64,000 nucleotides of DNA from Devosia chinhatensis (GCF_000969445.1 NZ_JZEY01000054.1:744001-808000), one strand, 5' to 3'. Positions 44,001-53,266 are shown, counted from the stretch's first letter. Numbers and translations are program-made. The notes: generated from the sequence alone by a model not told the origin.

Positions 44001-45005
44001 ATGAAGAGGTTTCTGATCGCCTGCGCCTTTGCCGCAACGGCACTGAGCCCGGTCGCCGCATCGGCGGAAGTGACGCAACTCAACGTGCCGCTGGGCGCAG
44101 GCGGGTTCGGCTTTTTGCCGCTGCACATGATGCGCGAGTTCAATCTGGTCGAAAAGCACGCCGAAGAAGCCGGCATCGAACTGACCGTGAACTGGGCCAA
44201 TGTCGGTGGGCCGGCAGCCATGAACGACGCGCTGCTGTCGGGTTCGGCCCACTTCATCTCGGCCGGCCCGCCGGCCTTTATCACGCTGTGGGATCGCACA
44301 CAGGGCAATATCGAGGTGATGGGCGCTGCGGCCATGAGCTCGATGCCGATGTATCTCAACACGACTGCCGAGCATATCGAGGCACTTGAGGACTTCACCG
44401 CCAACGACAAGATGGGCGTCACCAGCATCAAGGTGTCGATCCCCTCGATCATCATGCAGATGCATGCCAAGGCCCAAGGGGAACAGGACGTCTTCAAATA
44501 CGACCCGTTCACCGTCTCGATGGGTCATGCCGATGCCCTGATCGCACTTCTGTCGGGCAGCGGCGGCATCGTGGCGCATTATGCATCCTCGCCGTTCCAC
44601 GAAATCGAGATCAAGGACCCCAAGGTCCGTACCATCCAGAGCAGCGACGATGTCATGGGCGGGTCCACCACCTTCACCATGATCTCGACCACCACCCGCT
44701 TCTACGATGAAAATCCGGTGGTCTACGGCGTCTTCCTCGATGCGCTGGAGGAAGCCCAGCAGATGATCGAGGCCGACAAGGACGCAGCCATCGATGTGCT
44801 GGTCAAATCCATGGGCGGGGCCTCCGAGCTGACCAACGAGGAACTCAAGGCCATCCTCGAAAACCCAAGCACCAAGTACACAACGGTGCCGGAAAACGTG
44901 CTGAAATATGCCGAGTTCATGCGTGAGATCGGGTCCATCACCAACCAGCCGACCGCGATTTCCGACCTGTTCTTCGAAAGCGATCTTGTCGCCGGCGGGA
45001 ACTGA
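44001..45005 (+). CDS. ABC transporter periplasmic binding protein, NitT/TauT (NMT1-like) family
   Basis: A 334-aa secreted protein. The signal peptide runs to ASAEVTQ near residue 23. The mature part starts LNVPLGAGGFGFLPLHMMREFNLVEKHAEE, the classical NMT1/SsuA opening in which the protein contacts a small organic ligand, then LLSGSAHFISAGPPAFITLWD near 79-99. Ligands of this family include nitrate, sulfonates, pyrimidine precursors and aromatic acids. GGGAGGA precedes the ATG by 7 nt. A perfect hairpin 8 bp after the stop separates it from the ATPase gene. The two PrpD-type genes suggest a polycarboxylic or related ligand. Confidence 0.92.
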   Translation: MKRFLIACAFAATALSPVAASAEVTQLNVPLGAGGFGFLPLHMMREFNLVEKHAEEAGIELTVNWANVGGPAAMNDALLSGSAHFISAGPPAFITLWDRTQGNIEVMGAAAMSSMPMYLNTTAEHIEALEDFTANDKMGVTSIKVSIPSIIMQMHAKAQGEQDVFKYDPFTVSMGHADALIALLSGSGGIVAHYASSPFHEIEIKDPKVRTIQSSDDVMGGSTTFTMISTTTRFYDENPVVYGVFLDALEEAQQMIEADKDAAIDVLVKSMGGASELTNEELKAILENPSTKYTTVPENVLKYAEFMREIGSITNQPTAISDLFFESDLVAGGN

Positions 45006-45013
45006 CCGACTCT

Positions 45014-45039
45014 GCCGGCCGGTGAGGAGACCGGCCGGC
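45014..45039 (+). terminator. Perfect hairpin directly after the NMT1-like binding-protein gene
   Basis: A 10-bp perfect stem GCCGGCCGGT/ACCGGCCGGC with a GAGGAG loop. The true ribosome site (GGAGG) of the next gene lies further downstream. No T-run follows. It is the third hairpin of this kind in the window. Confidence 0.65.
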
Positions 45040-45059
45040 GCATTCACTGGAGGAGCGCC

Positions 45060-45851
45060 TTGAACAATCAGAACAATCCCTTGCTCAGCGTCGATGGCGT
45101 GACGCTGCAATATCGCACCAAGGAGCACCTTGTAACGGCGACTTACCGCGTCAGCTTCGACATCCTGCGCTCCGACCGCTTCGTGCTGCTGGGCCCCTCG
45201 GGCTGCGGCAAGTCCACCCTGCTCAAGGCGGTGGGCGGGTATATCAAGCCCGTCGAGGGAACGATCCGCCTTAACGGCACCGATGTTCGCAAGCCAGGGC
45301 CGGACCGCATGCTGGTGTTCCAGGAATTCGACCAGTTGCTGCCCTGGAAAACGGTGCGCCAGAACGTCGTCTTCGCGCTGACCGCGAGTGGTCGCATGTC
45401 GGGTCGCGAGGCCGACGAAAAGGCCATGCACTATATCGACAAGGTCAATCTGACCAAGTTCGCAGACAGCTTTCCGCATACGCTGTCGGGTGGCATGAAG
45501 CAGCGTGTTGCCATTGCCCGCGGCATGGCAATGGAGCCCGATATCCTGCTTATGGACGAGCCTTTCGCCGCCCTTGACGCGCTGACCCGCGTGAAGATGC
45601 AGGAAGAATTGCTGCGGCTCTGGGACGACACCAAGTTCACCCTGCTTTTCGTTACCCATTCCATTCCCGAGGCTGTGAAGGTGGGCAATCGCATCCTCCT
45701 GCTCAGCGCCCATCCGGGTCAGGTCCGCGCCGAGATGAACAGCGACGGCACCGATCCCGTCGATGCGAGCGGCCATAAGCTTTCCGAGCGCATCGAGGAG
45801 ATGCTGTTCCGCGAGCAACAGACCAAGGTCGAGGAACTTGAACATGCTTGA
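45060..45851 (+). CDS. ABC transporter ATPase, NitT/TauT family
   Basis: A 263-aa ATPase, the usual TauB/SsuB length. Walker A is GPSGCGKST near residue 46, the Q-loop is FQEFDQLLPWKTV, the signature LSGGMKQRVAIARGMAM near 144, Walker B ILLMDEPFAALD near 163, and the switch His is in FVTHSIPEA. A TTG start at 45060 is set by GGAGG 6-7 nt upstream; no ATG lies near. Its last 8 bp overlap the permease gene. Confidence 0.94.
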   Translation: MNNQNNPLLSVDGVTLQYRTKEHLVTATYRVSFDILRSDRFVLLGPSGCGKSTLLKAVGGYIKPVEGTIRLNGTDVRKPGPDRMLVFQEFDQLLPWKTVRQNVVFALTASGRMSGREADEKAMHYIDKVNLTKFADSFPHTLSGGMKQRVAIARGMAMEPDILLMDEPFAALDALTRVKMQEELLRLWDDTKFTLLFVTHSIPEAVKVGNRILLLSAHPGQVRAEMNSDGTDPVDASGHKLSERIEEMLFREQQTKVEELEHA

Positions 45852-46713
45852 GACCATGACGCAGAATCGTCCCGAACGGTTCCTCAATCCGTCCACGTCG
45901 GGCTTCGGCGTCGTGCAGAAGCCGCTCACCACCTGGGAGAAACTTTCCGGAAACGGCGCCTTCCGCAAGGCCGTGCTGCTGATCGTGCTGGCCCTGGCCT
46001 GGGAATTCTACGCCCGCTGGCTCAACAACAGCCTGGTGTTCCCGACGTTTACAGCGACAATCTCCGCGCTCTGGCAGGGAATTGTCTCGGGCCGGATTCT
46101 GGCCGCTGCAGGCGCCTCGCTCAAGGTCTTGATCCAGGGCTATGCCATTGGCCTCGTCTGCGCGGGACTGCTCACGGCACTGGCCAGCGCCACCCGCATC
46201 GGCGCCGATCTGCTCGAGACGCTGACCTCCATGTTCAATCCGCTGCCCTCCATCGCTCTTCTGCCACTGGCGATGATCTGGTTCGGCTTCGGCGATGGCA
46301 GCATCATCTTCGTGTTGGTCCACGCGGTGCTCTGGGCTGTGGCGCTCAATACCCATTCGGGCTTCCGTGGCGTCAGTCCGACATGGCGCATGGTCGGGCG
46401 CAATTACGGCCTGTCCCAGCCCGCTTATGTGTTCCGCATCCTGATCCCCGGCGCCTTTCCGAGCATCCTGACCGGCCTCAAGATCGGCTGGGCCTTCGCC
46501 TGGCGCACGCTGATCGCCGCCGAACTGGTCTTCGGCGCAAGTTCGGGCGGTGGCGGTCTCGGCTGGTTCATCTTCGAGAACAAGAATGCGCTGCAGATCG
46601 CTTCGGTTTTTGCCGGCCTGCTGACGGTGATCCTTTTCGGACTCTTCGTTGAAAATGTGATCTTTCGTACATTGGAACAGCGGACCATACAGCGCTGGGG
46701 AATGCAGAATTAG
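45844..46713 (+). CDS. ABC transporter permease, NitT/TauT family
   Basis: A 289-aa inner-membrane protein with about six spans after a 45-residue polar N-terminus. The EAA loop is visible as GRNYGLSQPAYVFRILIPGAFPSI around residues 185-208, and LPSIALLPLAMIWFGFGDGS around 136-155 is typical of the family. The ATG at 45844 overlaps the ATPase gene by 8 bp. It forms a homodimeric channel energised by the ATPase. The following GntR gene starts 3 bp after its stop. Confidence 0.93.
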   Translation: MLETMTQNRPERFLNPSTSGFGVVQKPLTTWEKLSGNGAFRKAVLLIVLALAWEFYARWLNNSLVFPTFTATISALWQGIVSGRILAAAGASLKVLIQGYAIGLVCAGLLTALASATRIGADLLETLTSMFNPLPSIALLPLAMIWFGFGDGSIIFVLVHAVLWAVALNTHSGFRGVSPTWRMVGRNYGLSQPAYVFRILIPGAFPSILTGLKIGWAFAWRTLIAAELVFGASSGGGGLGWFIFENKNALQIASVFAGLLTVILFGLFVENVIFRTLEQRTIQRWGMQN

Positions 46714-46716
46714 CCG

Positions 46717-47424
46717 ATGGAAGATGCAATGAGTGAACCGGTGCAAAAGAAGCAGGGCGTCGACATGTCCATGCGGGTCGTGGTTACCCCGGCGCCCGTG
46801 CGGCGGCAGGTGGCCGAGATCATTCGCACCGCGATCACCAGTGGCCGCTTTGCCCCCGGGCAGCGGCTGATCGAGAAGGACCTTTGCGAACTGACCGGCG
46901 TCAGCCGCCCGTCGGTTCGCGAAGCCTTGCGCCAGCTCGAGACCGACGGGTTAATCGAGGTGATCCCACATAAGGGCCCATCGGTGGCCCGGCTGACGCG
47001 AGAGGACGCCGCCGGGATCTACCAGGTGCGCGGCGCGCTCGAAGCCCTGGCGGCACAGAGCTTTGCCTCGGTTGCCACTGACGCCGAGGTCGCGCAGCTG
47101 CGCAACGCCGTAACGGCACTCAAGGCTGCCTATGGCACCGAGGATGTCGAGCAGATCCTTGTCGCCAAGCATGCCTTTTACCAGATCCTGTTTGCCGGAG
47201 CGGGCAATCCCACCATTCCCGCATTGTTGCGCACCCTGACGGACCGGATCACCTTATTGCGCCGCGTCACGCTCTCATCGCCTCAGCGCGGCGCGGCGAG
47301 CCTTGCGGAGATTGACGTGATCCTCGATGCCATCGAGCGCCGCGATGCTGCAGCCGCCCATGCTGCCACGCTGCACCACATCAACGAGGCATCCAAATCC
47401 GCGCTTCAGGCGCTGGATCCGTGA
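46717..47424 (+). CDS. GntR-family regulator with FCD domain
   Basis: A 235-aa regulator. The wHTH runs about residues 28-90 (APVRRQVAEIIRTAITSGRFAPGQRL..., TGVSRPSVREALRQLETDGLIEVIPHKGPSVA). The FCD domain follows with the metal/acid-binding helices (YQVRGALEALAAQSF, AKHAFYQILFAGAGNP, AAAHAATLHHINEASK; Asp/His ligands visible). FCD regulators sense carboxylates, which suits the operon. ATG 46729 (codon 5) has better spacing from GGAA than ATG 46717, so the first four residues may be untranslated. The palindrome at 41266-41284 is its likely operator. Confidence 0.92.
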   Translation: MEDAMSEPVQKKQGVDMSMRVVVTPAPVRRQVAEIIRTAITSGRFAPGQRLIEKDLCELTGVSRPSVREALRQLETDGLIEVIPHKGPSVARLTREDAAGIYQVRGALEALAAQSFASVATDAEVAQLRNAVTALKAAYGTEDVEQILVAKHAFYQILFAGAGNPTIPALLRTLTDRITLLRRVTLSSPQRGAASLAEIDVILDAIERRDAAAAHAATLHHINEASKSALQALDP

Positions 47425-48248
47425 CGCACGGCGACACATCGCCGGGCCCGGGGGTCGAGCCTTTCGAGGTCTTCGCCTTGCGCTACGCTGTCCATCGCGG
47501 CCGCAGGCAGGTGGATAATTTCATCGGCGCCGATCCGCATGAAGCCGGTTCGGACCTGTCCTATTATATCTGGGTGGCGCGTCGGTCCGACCGGGTGTTC
47601 GTCGTCGATACCGGTTTTGGGCAGGAGGCAGCAGCCGGTCGCGGGCGCACCCTGCTGGCCCAACCTGCCGATCGCCTGCGCCTGCTGGGCATCGACCCGG
47701 CGCGGGTGGAAGACGTCATTCTCACCCACCTGCATTACGACCACGCCGGAACACTGGGTGATTTCCCCCACGCCCGGTTTCACGTCCAGGACCATGAGGC
47801 GGCGTTCGCCACGGGTCGATGCATGTGCCATTCCGTGCTGCGCCAGGCCTATGATGTCGAAAATGTCGTCGGCTTCGTACGCGCGCTTTACGGCGGGCGG
47901 GTGCAATTCCACGATGGCAGCGCCGAGCTTGCGCCGGGACTTTGGGTTCACCGTATCGGCGGACATACGGCCGGTCTCCAGGTCGTGCGTGTCTGGACCC
48001 GTCGGGGCTGGGTGGTGCTGGCGTCCGACGCGGCCCATCTCTACGCCAACCTCCACCAGCGCTTGCCTTTCCCCATCGTCCACGATGTCGGTGCGCTGCT
48101 CGAAGGGTACCAGATGCTCCACACCCTTGCCGACACACCGGACCATATCGTTGTCGGGCACGACCCGCTGGTGGCCTCTATCTATCCCGGGCTTTCATCG
48201 TCCGGCGACATCGTCCGCCTCGACGCCCCGCCGAGGCCCCTGGCATGA
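47421..48248 (+). CDS. Metallo-beta-lactamase-fold hydrolase (lactonase-like)
   Basis: A 275-aa protein with the MBL zinc motif HLHYDHAG at residues 103-110 (His103, His105, Asp107, His108), a later zinc His in IGGHTAGLQ (about 182) and Asp in VLASDAAHLY, and His in VVGHDPL near 250. The spacing and the YDHAG form resemble AHL/pyridoxolactone-type lactonases rather than beta-lactamases. The GTG start at 47421 overlaps the regulator stop (GTGA). No signal peptide, so it acts in the cytosol. Within this operon it is likely to open a lactone or hydrolyse an ester intermediate, but the substrate is not known. Confidence 0.87.
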   Translation: MTHGDTSPGPGVEPFEVFALRYAVHRGRRQVDNFIGADPHEAGSDLSYYIWVARRSDRVFVVDTGFGQEAAAGRGRTLLAQPADRLRLLGIDPARVEDVILTHLHYDHAGTLGDFPHARFHVQDHEAAFATGRCMCHSVLRQAYDVENVVGFVRALYGGRVQFHDGSAELAPGLWVHRIGGHTAGLQVVRVWTRRGWVVLASDAAHLYANLHQRLPFPIVHDVGALLEGYQMLHTLADTPDHIVVGHDPLVASIYPGLSSSGDIVRLDAPPRPLA

Positions 48249-49609
48249 CCCGGCCTGTTTCAGCAGAACTCGCCGCCTTTGCGGTCGACACTTCGTGGTC
48301 GGATCTGCCGCATGACGTGCAGCAGGAAGCGCTGCGCGCCCTGACCAATGGCCTGGCGGCCGGGCTGGGCGGGGCAGGGGACCTGGCCGTCAAGGCCATC
48401 CTGCGCAGCCTGCGACCGATGTCTGCTGCCGGACAGTGCAGCCTGATCGGGGAGAGCGAAAGGGTCGACATGGGATTGGCGGCCTTCGTCAACGCCGCGG
48501 CGATCAATGTTCTCGATTTCGACGAAACCCATGTCGGCACCATCATTCATCCTGTGGCGCCTGTTGCCGGTGCAGCCCTCGCCCTTGCCGAGGAGCTGGG
48601 CGCGACAGGTTCGGACCTGCTGGGCGCAATCGTCATCGGTATCGAGGCGGCCTGCCGCATCGGCAACGCGATCTCGCCCGGACATTATGCCCGGGGCTGG
48701 CACATCACCGCGACCTGCGGAATTTTCGGCGCAGCGCTCGCCGCATCCCGTCTTCTGCGCCTCGACCATGGGCAGACGCTGCACGCTTTGGGGATCGCCT
48801 CGTCCCAGGCTTCCGGGCTTGTCGAGACGCTCGGCACGATGGCCAAGAGCGTTGGTGTTGGCCACGCGGCCCGCGGCGGCCTGACTGCCGCGCTCATGGC
48901 TCGTGAGGGTATCGAAGGGCCGTCAGCACCGCTCGAAGGGCGCCTCGCCTTTCTGGCGGTCACCTCCGATCGTTGGGAGCCCGAAAAGATTGTCGAAGGA
49001 CTGGGCGCGGATTGGGAAATCCAGCGGCTGATGTACAAGCCCTATCCCTGTGGCGTCGTCCTCAATCCAGTGATCGATGCCTGCCTCTGGCTGCGCACCG
49101 AGCCGGGCTTCGACGCCACGCAGATCAGGCTGGTCGAGGTTAGGGGAAGCGAGCTCCTGCGCGCTCGAACCGACAGGCCGGATGTGACCCGGGGCAGGGA
49201 GGCGCAGGTCAGCGCGCAGCATGCCGTTTCGATCAGCCTGCTACGCGGTGCGGCCGGAGCCGCCGAATTTTCCGATGCCGCAGTGAATGACCCGGACGTG
49301 ATCGCGCTCAGATCGAGGGTAGGCCATATCGTGGTTGCAGCAGATATGGCGGAGGACGAGGCGCATGTGCGCATTTGCTTCGCCGACGGCACGGTGATCC
49401 AACGCCTTGTGACGACGTCTCTCGGCAGCCTCGAAACCCCGCTCAGCGACGGCATGATTGCCGAAAAGATGCGGGCGCTGGCCGCTCATGGTGGGACCGG
49501 CGTCCATGCCGACGGGGTTCTGTCCGCCGTTTCGGCCCTGCCGGCTGCACCGGACAGCGCAGCGCTGATGCAGGCGCTGCGCGCCCAAGAACCATCAGTG
49601 GAGCCATAA
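48245..49609 (+). CDS. MmgE/PrpD family protein 2
   Basis: A 454-aa paralogue of the protein at 42642-43979. The fold motifs remain (LDFDETHVGTIIHPVAPV near residue 91, RGWHITATCGIFGAA near 151, YKPYPCG near 265), but two active-site segments differ. The AKSFHPG segment is AKSVGVGHAARGG here, losing the His, and FSIYHAAAL is QVSAQHAVSI, losing the Tyr. It may act on a different substrate or as a partner subunit. ATG 48245 overlaps the hydrolase stop by 4 bp. Confidence 0.88.
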   Translation: MTRPVSAELAAFAVDTSWSDLPHDVQQEALRALTNGLAAGLGGAGDLAVKAILRSLRPMSAAGQCSLIGESERVDMGLAAFVNAAAINVLDFDETHVGTIIHPVAPVAGAALALAEELGATGSDLLGAIVIGIEAACRIGNAISPGHYARGWHITATCGIFGAALAASRLLRLDHGQTLHALGIASSQASGLVETLGTMAKSVGVGHAARGGLTAALMAREGIEGPSAPLEGRLAFLAVTSDRWEPEKIVEGLGADWEIQRLMYKPYPCGVVLNPVIDACLWLRTEPGFDATQIRLVEVRGSELLRARTDRPDVTRGREAQVSAQHAVSISLLRGAAGAAEFSDAAVNDPDVIALRSRVGHIVVAADMAEDEAHVRICFADGTVIQRLVTTSLGSLETPLSDGMIAEKMRALAAHGGTGVHADGVLSAVSALPAAPDSAALMQALRAQEPSVEP

Positions 49610-49610
49610 G

Positions 49611-51068
49611 ATGAACCTCAATGACCCCTCTCTCTTGCGCGAGGCGGCCCTGGTTGGTCGCCGGTGGATCACTGCCCAAGAGGGGGAGTCGATCCCGGTG
49701 ACCAATCCCGCCACCGGAGCGATCCTCGGACATGTGCCCGATCTGGGAGCCGCCGAAACGCGCGAGGCGATCAGCGTGGCTGCCGAGGCGCAGAAGGATT
49801 GGGCCGCGCGCACTGCAAAGGAGCGCTCCGATATCCTGCGCGCCTGGTTTGACCTGATGATTGCCCATCGCGACGATCTGGGCGCTATCCTGACGGCCGA
49901 GCAGGGCAAGCCGCTCGCCGAAGCCAAGGGCGAGATCACCTATGGCGCCAGCTTCATCGAATGGTTCGCGGAGGAGGCGCGGCGCGTGCGCGGCGATGTC
50001 ATTCCCGGCCATGGCCGCGACAAGCGTATTGTCGTGCTCAAGCAGCCGATCGGCGTCGTAGGCGCGATTACGCCCTGGAATTTTCCCAATGCCATGATCA
50101 CGCGCAAGGCAGGCCCCGCGCTTGCTGCGGGCTGCGCCATGGTGCTCAAGCCCGCCGCGCAGACGCCCTTTTCGGCAATCGCGCTGGCTGTGCTGGCGGA
50201 GCGTGCCGGTCTGCCCCCGGGTCTTTTCAGCGTCGTCACGGGATCAGCGGCGGAAATCGGGGGTGAGCTCACCGCAAATCCGCAGGTGCGCAAGATCACC
50301 TTCACCGGCTCCACCGGGGTTGGAGCCAAGCTGATGGCGCAAAGCGCACCGACCATCAAGAAGCTCGGTCTGGAGCTTGGGGGCAATGCGCCCTTCATCG
50401 TGTTCGATGACGCAGACATCGACGCTGCGGTGGAAGGGGCGATGATCGCGAAGTATCGAAACAACGGCCAGACCTGCGTCTGCGCCAATCGCATCTACGT
50501 CCAGCGCAGCATCTATGATGCATTTGCCGAAAAGTTCCGCAATGCAGCGGCCCGTCTCAAGACCGGGGACGGGGCGGACGATGGCGTCGATGTCGGCCCG
50601 CTCATCGACGAGAAGGCGGTGTCGAAGGTCGAAGAGCATATCGCCGACGCTATCGCGAAAGGTGGCCACGTCACCCTGGGCGGACAACGCCATGCTCTCG
50701 GTCGGACCTTTTTCGAGGTAACCGTCGTCACCCAGGCCAGTAGCGACATGGCGCTGGCCACCGAAGAGACTTTTGGTCCGCTGGCGGCGCTGTTTCCCTT
50801 CGACGCCGAAGAGGATGTCATCCGGATGGCCAATGCGTCCGAATATGGATTGGCGTCCTATTTCTATGCGCGTGATCATTCGAGGGTCTGGCGCGTTGCC
50901 GAAGCCCTGGAATTCGGCATGGTCGGCGTCAATACGGGCCTGATTTCGACCCCGGAAGCGCCGTTCGGCGGCATCAAGTCGTCTGGGCTGGGCCGCGAGG
51001 GCAGCCATTACGGCATCGAGGAATTCACCGAAATCAAGTATGTCTGCCTGGCAGTGCAGCCGCACTGA
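49611..51068 (+). CDS. NAD(P)-dependent aldehyde dehydrogenase, succinate-semialdehyde dehydrogenase (GabD)-like
   Basis: A 485-aa ALDH. Catalytic Cys289 lies in NNGQTCVCANRIYVQ, with the neighbouring Cys291 seen in GabD-type redox-regulated enzymes. General base Glu255 is in LELGGNAPFIVF, the cofactor Lys180 in VLKPAAQTP, and FTGSTGVG at 231-238 forms the nucleotide turn. Length and motifs match E. coli GabD closely. It should oxidise succinate semialdehyde or a related semialdehyde to the acid, feeding the TCA cycle. It is the last gene of the operon, starting 1 bp after the PrpD stop, and is followed by a palindromic hairpin shared with the convergent katE gene. Confidence 0.92.
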   Translation: MNLNDPSLLREAALVGRRWITAQEGESIPVTNPATGAILGHVPDLGAAETREAISVAAEAQKDWAARTAKERSDILRAWFDLMIAHRDDLGAILTAEQGKPLAEAKGEITYGASFIEWFAEEARRVRGDVIPGHGRDKRIVVLKQPIGVVGAITPWNFPNAMITRKAGPALAAGCAMVLKPAAQTPFSAIALAVLAERAGLPPGLFSVVTGSAAEIGGELTANPQVRKITFTGSTGVGAKLMAQSAPTIKKLGLELGGNAPFIVFDDADIDAAVEGAMIAKYRNNGQTCVCANRIYVQRSIYDAFAEKFRNAAARLKTGDGADDGVDVGPLIDEKAVSKVEEHIADAIAKGGHVTLGGQRHALGRTFFEVTVVTQASSDMALATEETFGPLAALFPFDAEEDVIRMANASEYGLASYFYARDHSRVWRVAEALEFGMVGVNTGLISTPEAPFGGIKSSGLGREGSHYGIEEFTEIKYVCLAVQPH

Positions 51069-51079
51069 CCTGCCAGGCA
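51045..51079. terminator. Long dyad between the aldehyde dehydrogenase and katE genes
   Basis: TGCCTGGCAG (51045-51054) is the exact reverse complement of CTGCCAGGCA (51070-51079), with a nested CAGTGC/GCACTG dyad (51052-51057 and 51062-51067). It overlaps the end of the dehydrogenase gene and ends 9 bp before the katE stop. The genes converge here, so a bidirectional terminator is likely, though no T-run exists. Confidence 0.5.
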
Positions 51080-51087
51080 GGTGAGCC

Positions 51088-53205
51088 CTAAAGCTTGGTG
51101 GCGTCCTCGCGGGCCCAGAGCCGCAGGGACCGGCAGGCTTTTACAAACTCGGTCGCGGTCGCCGCATCCTCGAGCAGCATCACCCCCTCGTCGAGATCTT
51201 CGAGAATTCCCGCCTTGGCAAAGAGCGGCTTGGCTGCGGCGCTATGGGCTATGAACTTGCAATGGGCGAAGGCGTCGGCCACGAAGTCGCGGGCCGCAGC
51301 CTCACCGATCAGCAGGTCGGCCCCCTCCTCGGAGATGAGGACGGCAACGGCGTCGAACAGCACGGAGGGGCCGCCATCGATCATGTGATGGGCGATGATG
51401 GGCGTGCCGTCGCTGGCGGTGACGCCACCGATCTTGGGCGCGATGAACTCGAAGGTCGCGCCCTCACCCTCGAGAGCCGCGCCGAGCTGGTCGACCAGGG
51501 CCGCATCGCAACCATCGGTGACGAGAATACCCACTTTGCGGCCGGCAAAGCTCTCCGGCCCGTTCTTGATGATGCTGAGTGCGTCGGAGGCCGGAAGGTC
51601 GTCGCGCGGCGCCACGGCGGCGTCGGCCGGCTCGGGAAGCTCGTCCATTCCCAGTTTCTTGGCCACGGTCTCGGCGAGCCCCGGATCGATGTTGAGCAGG
51701 TGGGCAACCATCCGTTCGCGGATGACCGGCGTCTCCACCTTGCTCAGTTCGAAGGTCAAGGCCATGGCGATATGCTTTTGCTCATGCACGGTCTGGCTGT
51801 CGAAAAATTGCCTGGCCTGGCTATAGTGATCGGCAAAGCTTTCGGCCCGTAAACGCGTCTTGGCGCCCTCGATGGCTTCGGGATAGGCGCGATGGCCGCG
51901 TTTCGGATCTTCGCGCGGGCCGGCGTCCCACGAATTGGGCTGGTAATTTGCCCGGCCAACCGGATTGCGCTGGGCCATGTGCCCATCCTGCTGGAAATGA
52001 TGGAACGGGCATTTGGGCGCATTGATGGGCAGGTGGGTGAAATTGGTCGATCCCAGCCGCTTGATCTGGGTGTCGAGATAGGAAAAGTTTCGTCCCTGCA
52101 GCAGCGGATCGTTGGAGAAATCGATGCCGGGAGGCACGTTCTGCGTCATGAACGCGACCTGTTCGGTTTCAGCGAAAAAATTGTCTGGCATCCGGTCGAG
52201 CACCAGCCGGCCGACGGGGATGGGAGCGATGATCTCCTCGGGGATGATCTTGGTGGGGTCCAGGATGTCGAAATCGAACGTGTCGGCAAAATCCTGGTCG
52301 AACAACTGCACGCACAATTCCCATTCCGGATAATCTCCGGTCTGGATGGCGTTCCAGAGGTCGCGACGGTGAAAATCGGGATCGGCGCCGTTGATCTTGA
52401 CCGCTTCGTTCCACACCACCGATTGCAGGCCCTGCTTGGGCTTCCAGATAAACTTGACGAAGGTGGACTTGTCCTCCTCGTTGAGCAGGCGGAAGGTGTG
52501 TACGCCGAACCCTTCCATGAAGCGGAACGAGCGGGGAATGGCCCGGTCCGACATGGTCCACATGATCATGTGCATGGATTCCGGCGTCAGCGAAATGAAG
52601 TCCCAGAAATTGTCGTGGGCTGATTGGGCTTGCGGAAAACCGCGATCCGGCTCCGGTTTCACCGAATGGATGATGTCGGGAAACTTGATGGCGTCCTGGA
52701 TGAAAAATACCGGGATATTGTTGCCCACGAGGTCCCAATTGCCCTCTTGGGTATAGATCTTGACGGCAAAGCCGCGCACGTCGCGGGCTAGGTCGAACGA
52801 GCCTTTCGATCCGGCCACGGTCGAGAACCGCACGAAAGCCGGCGTTTTCTCACCGGGGCGCTGGAACAGGTCGGCCTTCGTGTATTTGGCCAGGCCTTCA
52901 TAAGCCTCGAAATAACCGTGGGCACCGTAGCCGCGGGCATGAACGACCCGCTCGGGAATACGCTCATGATCGAAATGGAAGATTTTCTCCCGAAAGTGAA
53001 AGTCCTCGAGCAGCACGGGCCCGCGGGTCCCGGCCTTGAGGCTGTTCTGGTCATCGCTGACCGGCACGCCATGGGCTGTGGTCAGGACGGGCGTCTCTTC
53101 GCCTGCTGTCTGATGCAGTTCGCCGCCATTGCCGCGTGTGAGCACCGTGTCGTGCACGCGCGCCTCGAGCGCGGCAGCACTGGTGGACTTGGATTTTCTG
53201 GCCAT
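51088..53205 (-). CDS. katE: Large-subunit catalase, HPII (KatE) type
   Basis: A 705-aa clade-2 catalase. His89 in [20 protein letters not shown] is the distal catalytic His, the catalytic Asn lies in [13 protein letters not shown] (about 162), and Tyr376 in [14 protein letters not shown] is the proximal heme ligand. After residue ~540 is the flavodoxin/DJ-1-like C-terminal domain ([18 protein letters not shown]) specific to large-subunit catalases. It destroys H2O2 in the cytoplasm. The ATG at 53205 was chosen since a longer open frame runs through the upstream terminator. It lies next to the YciE-like ferritin gene, a common stress pairing. Confidence 0.95.
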   Translation of the reverse strand: MARKSKSTSAAALEARVHDTVLTRGNGGELHQTAGEETPVLTTAHGVPVSDDQNSLKAGTRGPVLLEDFHFREKIFHFDHERIPERVVHARGYGAHGYFEAYEGLAKYTKADLFQRPGEKTPAFVRFSTVAGSKGSFDLARDVRGFAVKIYTQEGNWDLVGNNIPVFFIQDAIKFPDIIHSVKPEPDRGFPQAQSAHDNFWDFISLTPESMHMIMWTMSDRAIPRSFRFMEGFGVHTFRLLNEEDKSTFVKFIWKPKQGLQSVVWNEAVKINGADPDFHRRDLWNAIQTGDYPEWELCVQLFDQDFADTFDFDILDPTKIIPEEIIAPIPVGRLVLDRMPDNFFAETEQVAFMTQNVPPGIDFSNDPLLQGRNFSYLDTQIKRLGSTNFTHLPINAPKCPFHHFQQDGHMAQRNPVGRANYQPNSWDAGPREDPKRGHRAYPEAIEGAKTRLRAESFADHYSQARQFFDSQTVHEQKHIAMALTFELSKVETPVIRERMVAHLLNIDPGLAETVAKKLGMDELPEPADAAVAPRDDLPASDALSIIKNGPESFAGRKVGILVTDGCDAALVDQLGAALEGEGATFEFIAPKIGGVTASDGTPIIAHHMIDGGPSVLFDAVAVLISEEGADLLIGEAAARDFVADAFAHCKFIAHSAAAKPLFAKAGILEDLDEGVMLLEDAATATEFVKACRSLRLWAREDATKL

Positions 53206-53228
53206 GTTCGGCCTCCGGTTTAGGAATA

Positions 53229-53258
53229 AAGAAAAGGGGCCCGGTGGCCCGGACCCCT
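53229..53258 (-). terminator. Rho-independent terminator after the YciE-like gene
   Basis: On the - strand AGGGG-T-CCGG / CCGG-G-CCCCT forms a stem ending in TTTTCTTT. It lies 9 bp after the ferritin-like stop and 24 bp before the katE start, separating the two transcripts. Confidence 0.75.
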
Positions 53259-53266
53259 CGTGAGGA

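Noticed and set aside
43983-45968. A 661-codon - strand open frame across the NMT1-like binding-protein and ATPase genes
   Set aside because: Shadow frame of well-supported + strand genes; no recognisable motif.
41335-51068. Vitamin B6 or beta-ketoadipate degradation cluster
   Set aside because: The MBL lactonase and GabD-like or CMD genes are suggestive, but the ring-cleaving oxygenase and other diagnostic enzymes of both pathways are missing.
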